Source: Eucommia ulmoides | Lineage: Eukaryota; Streptophyta; Magnoliopsida; Garryales; Eucommiaceae | Assembly (NCBI GenBank): GCA_016647705.1 | Contig: CM028335.1 | Location: 2,170,001 to 2,234,000 of the forward strand | Reading direction: 5' to 3' | Length of the DNA stretch: 64,000 nt | Part shown: one piece after another, positions 63,301 to 64,000 of the stretch | How positions within the stretch are numbered: the stretch's first letter is position 1 | How the letters are laid out: every line of letters begins with the position of its first letter | The notes under the pieces: model-generated | Databases searched by the model: none | What the model was told of the DNA's origin: nothing | The model's input: only the letters and a program-made list of their open reading frames with translations | Translations under genes and position numbers: made by a program

Positions 63301-63417
63301 TATGGTTTGCGCTGAAGAGTTCGATGAGCTAGGTCTAAATTCCAAAATATTACACGCTCGCTTGTCTGCCGGTAGTTCTTCCATTGTTTCAGCTCTCTTT
63401 TGGCCCCGATTTTCCAT
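51378..63417 (-). CDS. UPL4: HECT-type E3 ubiquitin-protein ligase UPL4
   Basis: Seventeen coding exons (transcript order): 62812-63417, 62597-62707, 62348-62464, 62076-62234, 61841-61981, 57780-57932, 57564-57685, 56313-57477, 56068-56163, 54556-55794, 53990-54217, 53776-53880, 52814-52894, 52513-52581, 52294-52422, 51556-51639, 51378-51443. All phases agree and give 1556 residues, slightly above the 1502 I recall for Arabidopsis. It transfers ubiquitin to substrates through a thioester. The start MENRGQKR...[11 protein letters not shown] is the UPL4 signature. Armadillo-type repeats span about residues 95-430 ([24 protein letters not shown]). The C-terminal HECT domain has [50 protein letters not shown] and the active-site Cys in [13 protein letters not shown]; it ends [12 protein letters not shown]3 and UPL4 are paralogues; the N-terminus decides for UPL4. 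Intron 5 is about 3.9 kb. Confidence 0.97.
51828..52125. repeat. Degenerate tandem repeat in UPL4 intron 15
   Basis: About four imperfect copies of 70-90 bp share words gtaatggaat(a/g)taacaaag, ggtattttaggtattt and caattacaat. Nearby at 51709-51722 is a run of 14 G on the plus strand. Confidence 0.6.
53066..53515. mobile_element. 450-bp foldback MITE with GGTGGTGGCCGG core, UPL4 intron 12
   Basis: ggtggtgtttggttaatgtt and acagtaaccaaatggggcc are inverted ends. The core (about 53258-53320) is a G-rich run of ggtggtggccggcgg and ggtggtggcggtggc words. Two inner repeats, ccaaaattttgggaatag and cccaaaattttgggag, flank acgtttttgtacattaat. It is the best preserved member of a family with about eight copies here. 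Confidence 0.8.
59258..59465. repeat. 107-bp tandem duplication in UPL4 intron 5
   Basis: tcccaataactgaagacatc begins at 59258 and again at 59365, and the copies run to ccatttccaggatcct with only a few differences (one extra T, gag/aga). A young local duplication. Confidence 0.92.
61246..61504. mobile_element. Stowaway-type MITE (Tc1/mariner) in UPL4 intron 5
   Basis: It starts CTCCCTCCGTTCC after a TA and ends GGGACAAAGGAG before a TA. These are the classic Stowaway terminal sequence and target duplication, with two or three mismatches in the right arm. Length 259 bp; interior AT-rich without coding capacity. Confidence 0.88.
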
Positions 63418-64000
63418 TAACTCAAATCAAATTCTGCCCTAATTTTTTTCCACTCCTGCAGACAAATACAGTTCATCACTGCCCCTAAATCAATCATCAT
63501 AAACAAAACTATCAAACCCATCATCAACTCCTGAAAGAAGTAAGAACAACAATGGAAAACAACATTCATTTGCTTAAATACGAATCAATGTCACAATTAA
63601 AAACAGAGCACAAGATTATACAAACCATTCTATTCCAAAATTTCAAAAACAAAAACGAAAACGAAATGAAACAAACATCAATCCAACCGCATAGAAGTAA
63701 TCAAAACTCTCCAACTATTCAACACAAGTAGCATACAGAATTAACGACTACGAGCTCCGAATAACCATCATTAGTAATCAAATTTCTCATCATTATCCCA
63801 AAAAAAAAAAAGGAAAAAAAATCAACGATCAAACAGTACCTGGTTAAGGCGGCGATATTCGGTTTTCAACGATTTCAGGCGTAGCTAGAATCGAATAAAT
63901 TAGGGTTTGTTCTTCTTCTTCGATCGCCAAATTCCCTCCACGTTGAACATAGGAACAGATGGAACAGATGATGATGAAAACAGAGAGATTTTGTTTTTCG
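63418..64000 (-). promoter_or_regulatory. UPL4 5' leader with an intron
   Basis: On the minus strand a leader exon ends AACCAG at 63840 before GTACTG, and an acceptor CTGCAG precedes 63455. The predicted leader intron is 63456-63839, followed by about 38 bases to the ATG. A telo-box-like aaaccctaa lies in the upstream leader (about 63900-63909). The transcript start is not fixed; the promoter proper may lie beyond the window. Confidence 0.55.

Overview
The window is nuclear DNA of a flowering plant, most likely a core eudicot. The host genes are split by many GT-AG introns, intergenic DNA is very AT-rich, and the transposon families are typical of plants. All five conserved host proteins match plant families closely; I could not fix the species.

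Repeat-dominated left third (1-19,500). A 3.47-kb unit is present in tandem: copy A (1-9,982), copy B (9,983-18,689) and a diverging third copy C (from 18,690). Copy A is split by a 6.5-kb Ty1/copia LTR retrotransposon (2,293-8,797, TSD tttgt). Copy B is split by a 5.2-kb CACTA DNA transposon (13,363-18,589, TSD aat). Each sister copy keeps the other's uninterrupted site. The copia polyprotein is broken by two stop codons and one frameshift. The CACTA element carries a decayed minus-strand gene made of short iterated phase-0 exons and hosts a nested 1.2-kb element with terminal inverted repeats.

Gene-containing part (21,700-64,000). S1FA-like small protein (+, 21,796-24,250). A previously unflagged small gene on the minus strand (25,238-25,649) that encodes a signal peptide followed by an Asp-Tyr/Pro-rich peptide-hormone-like segment. 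Importin alpha-9 (+, 29,063-35,064, 11 exons, one GC-AG intron). DEAD-box helicase RH57/ROK1/DDX52 type (+, 36,973-42,177, 12 exons). An orphan exon of an NAD(P)-binding Rossmann-fold protein (+, 43,710-43,833). RNase P/MRP subunit p29/POP4 (+, 45,819-50,004, 8 exons). HECT ubiquitin ligase UPL4 (-, 51,378-63,417, 17 coding exons). For every multi-exon gene I followed exon phases through to an open frame; predicted lengths are 89, 519, 531, 309 and 1,556 residues.

Introns and intergenic spaces hold many small elements. They include several families of 0.15-0.6 kb foldback elements, three Au-type tRNA-derived SINE copies (one nested in a foldback element in importin alpha-9), a Stowaway MITE in UPL4 and a three-copy 250-bp tandem repeat after RH57. 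The genes do not form a pathway. Two act in RNA metabolism (RH57 in pre-rRNA processing, POP4 in RNase P/MRP), one in nuclear import, one in ubiquitination, and one is the little-understood S1FA. No tRNA, rRNA or CRISPR feature was seen.
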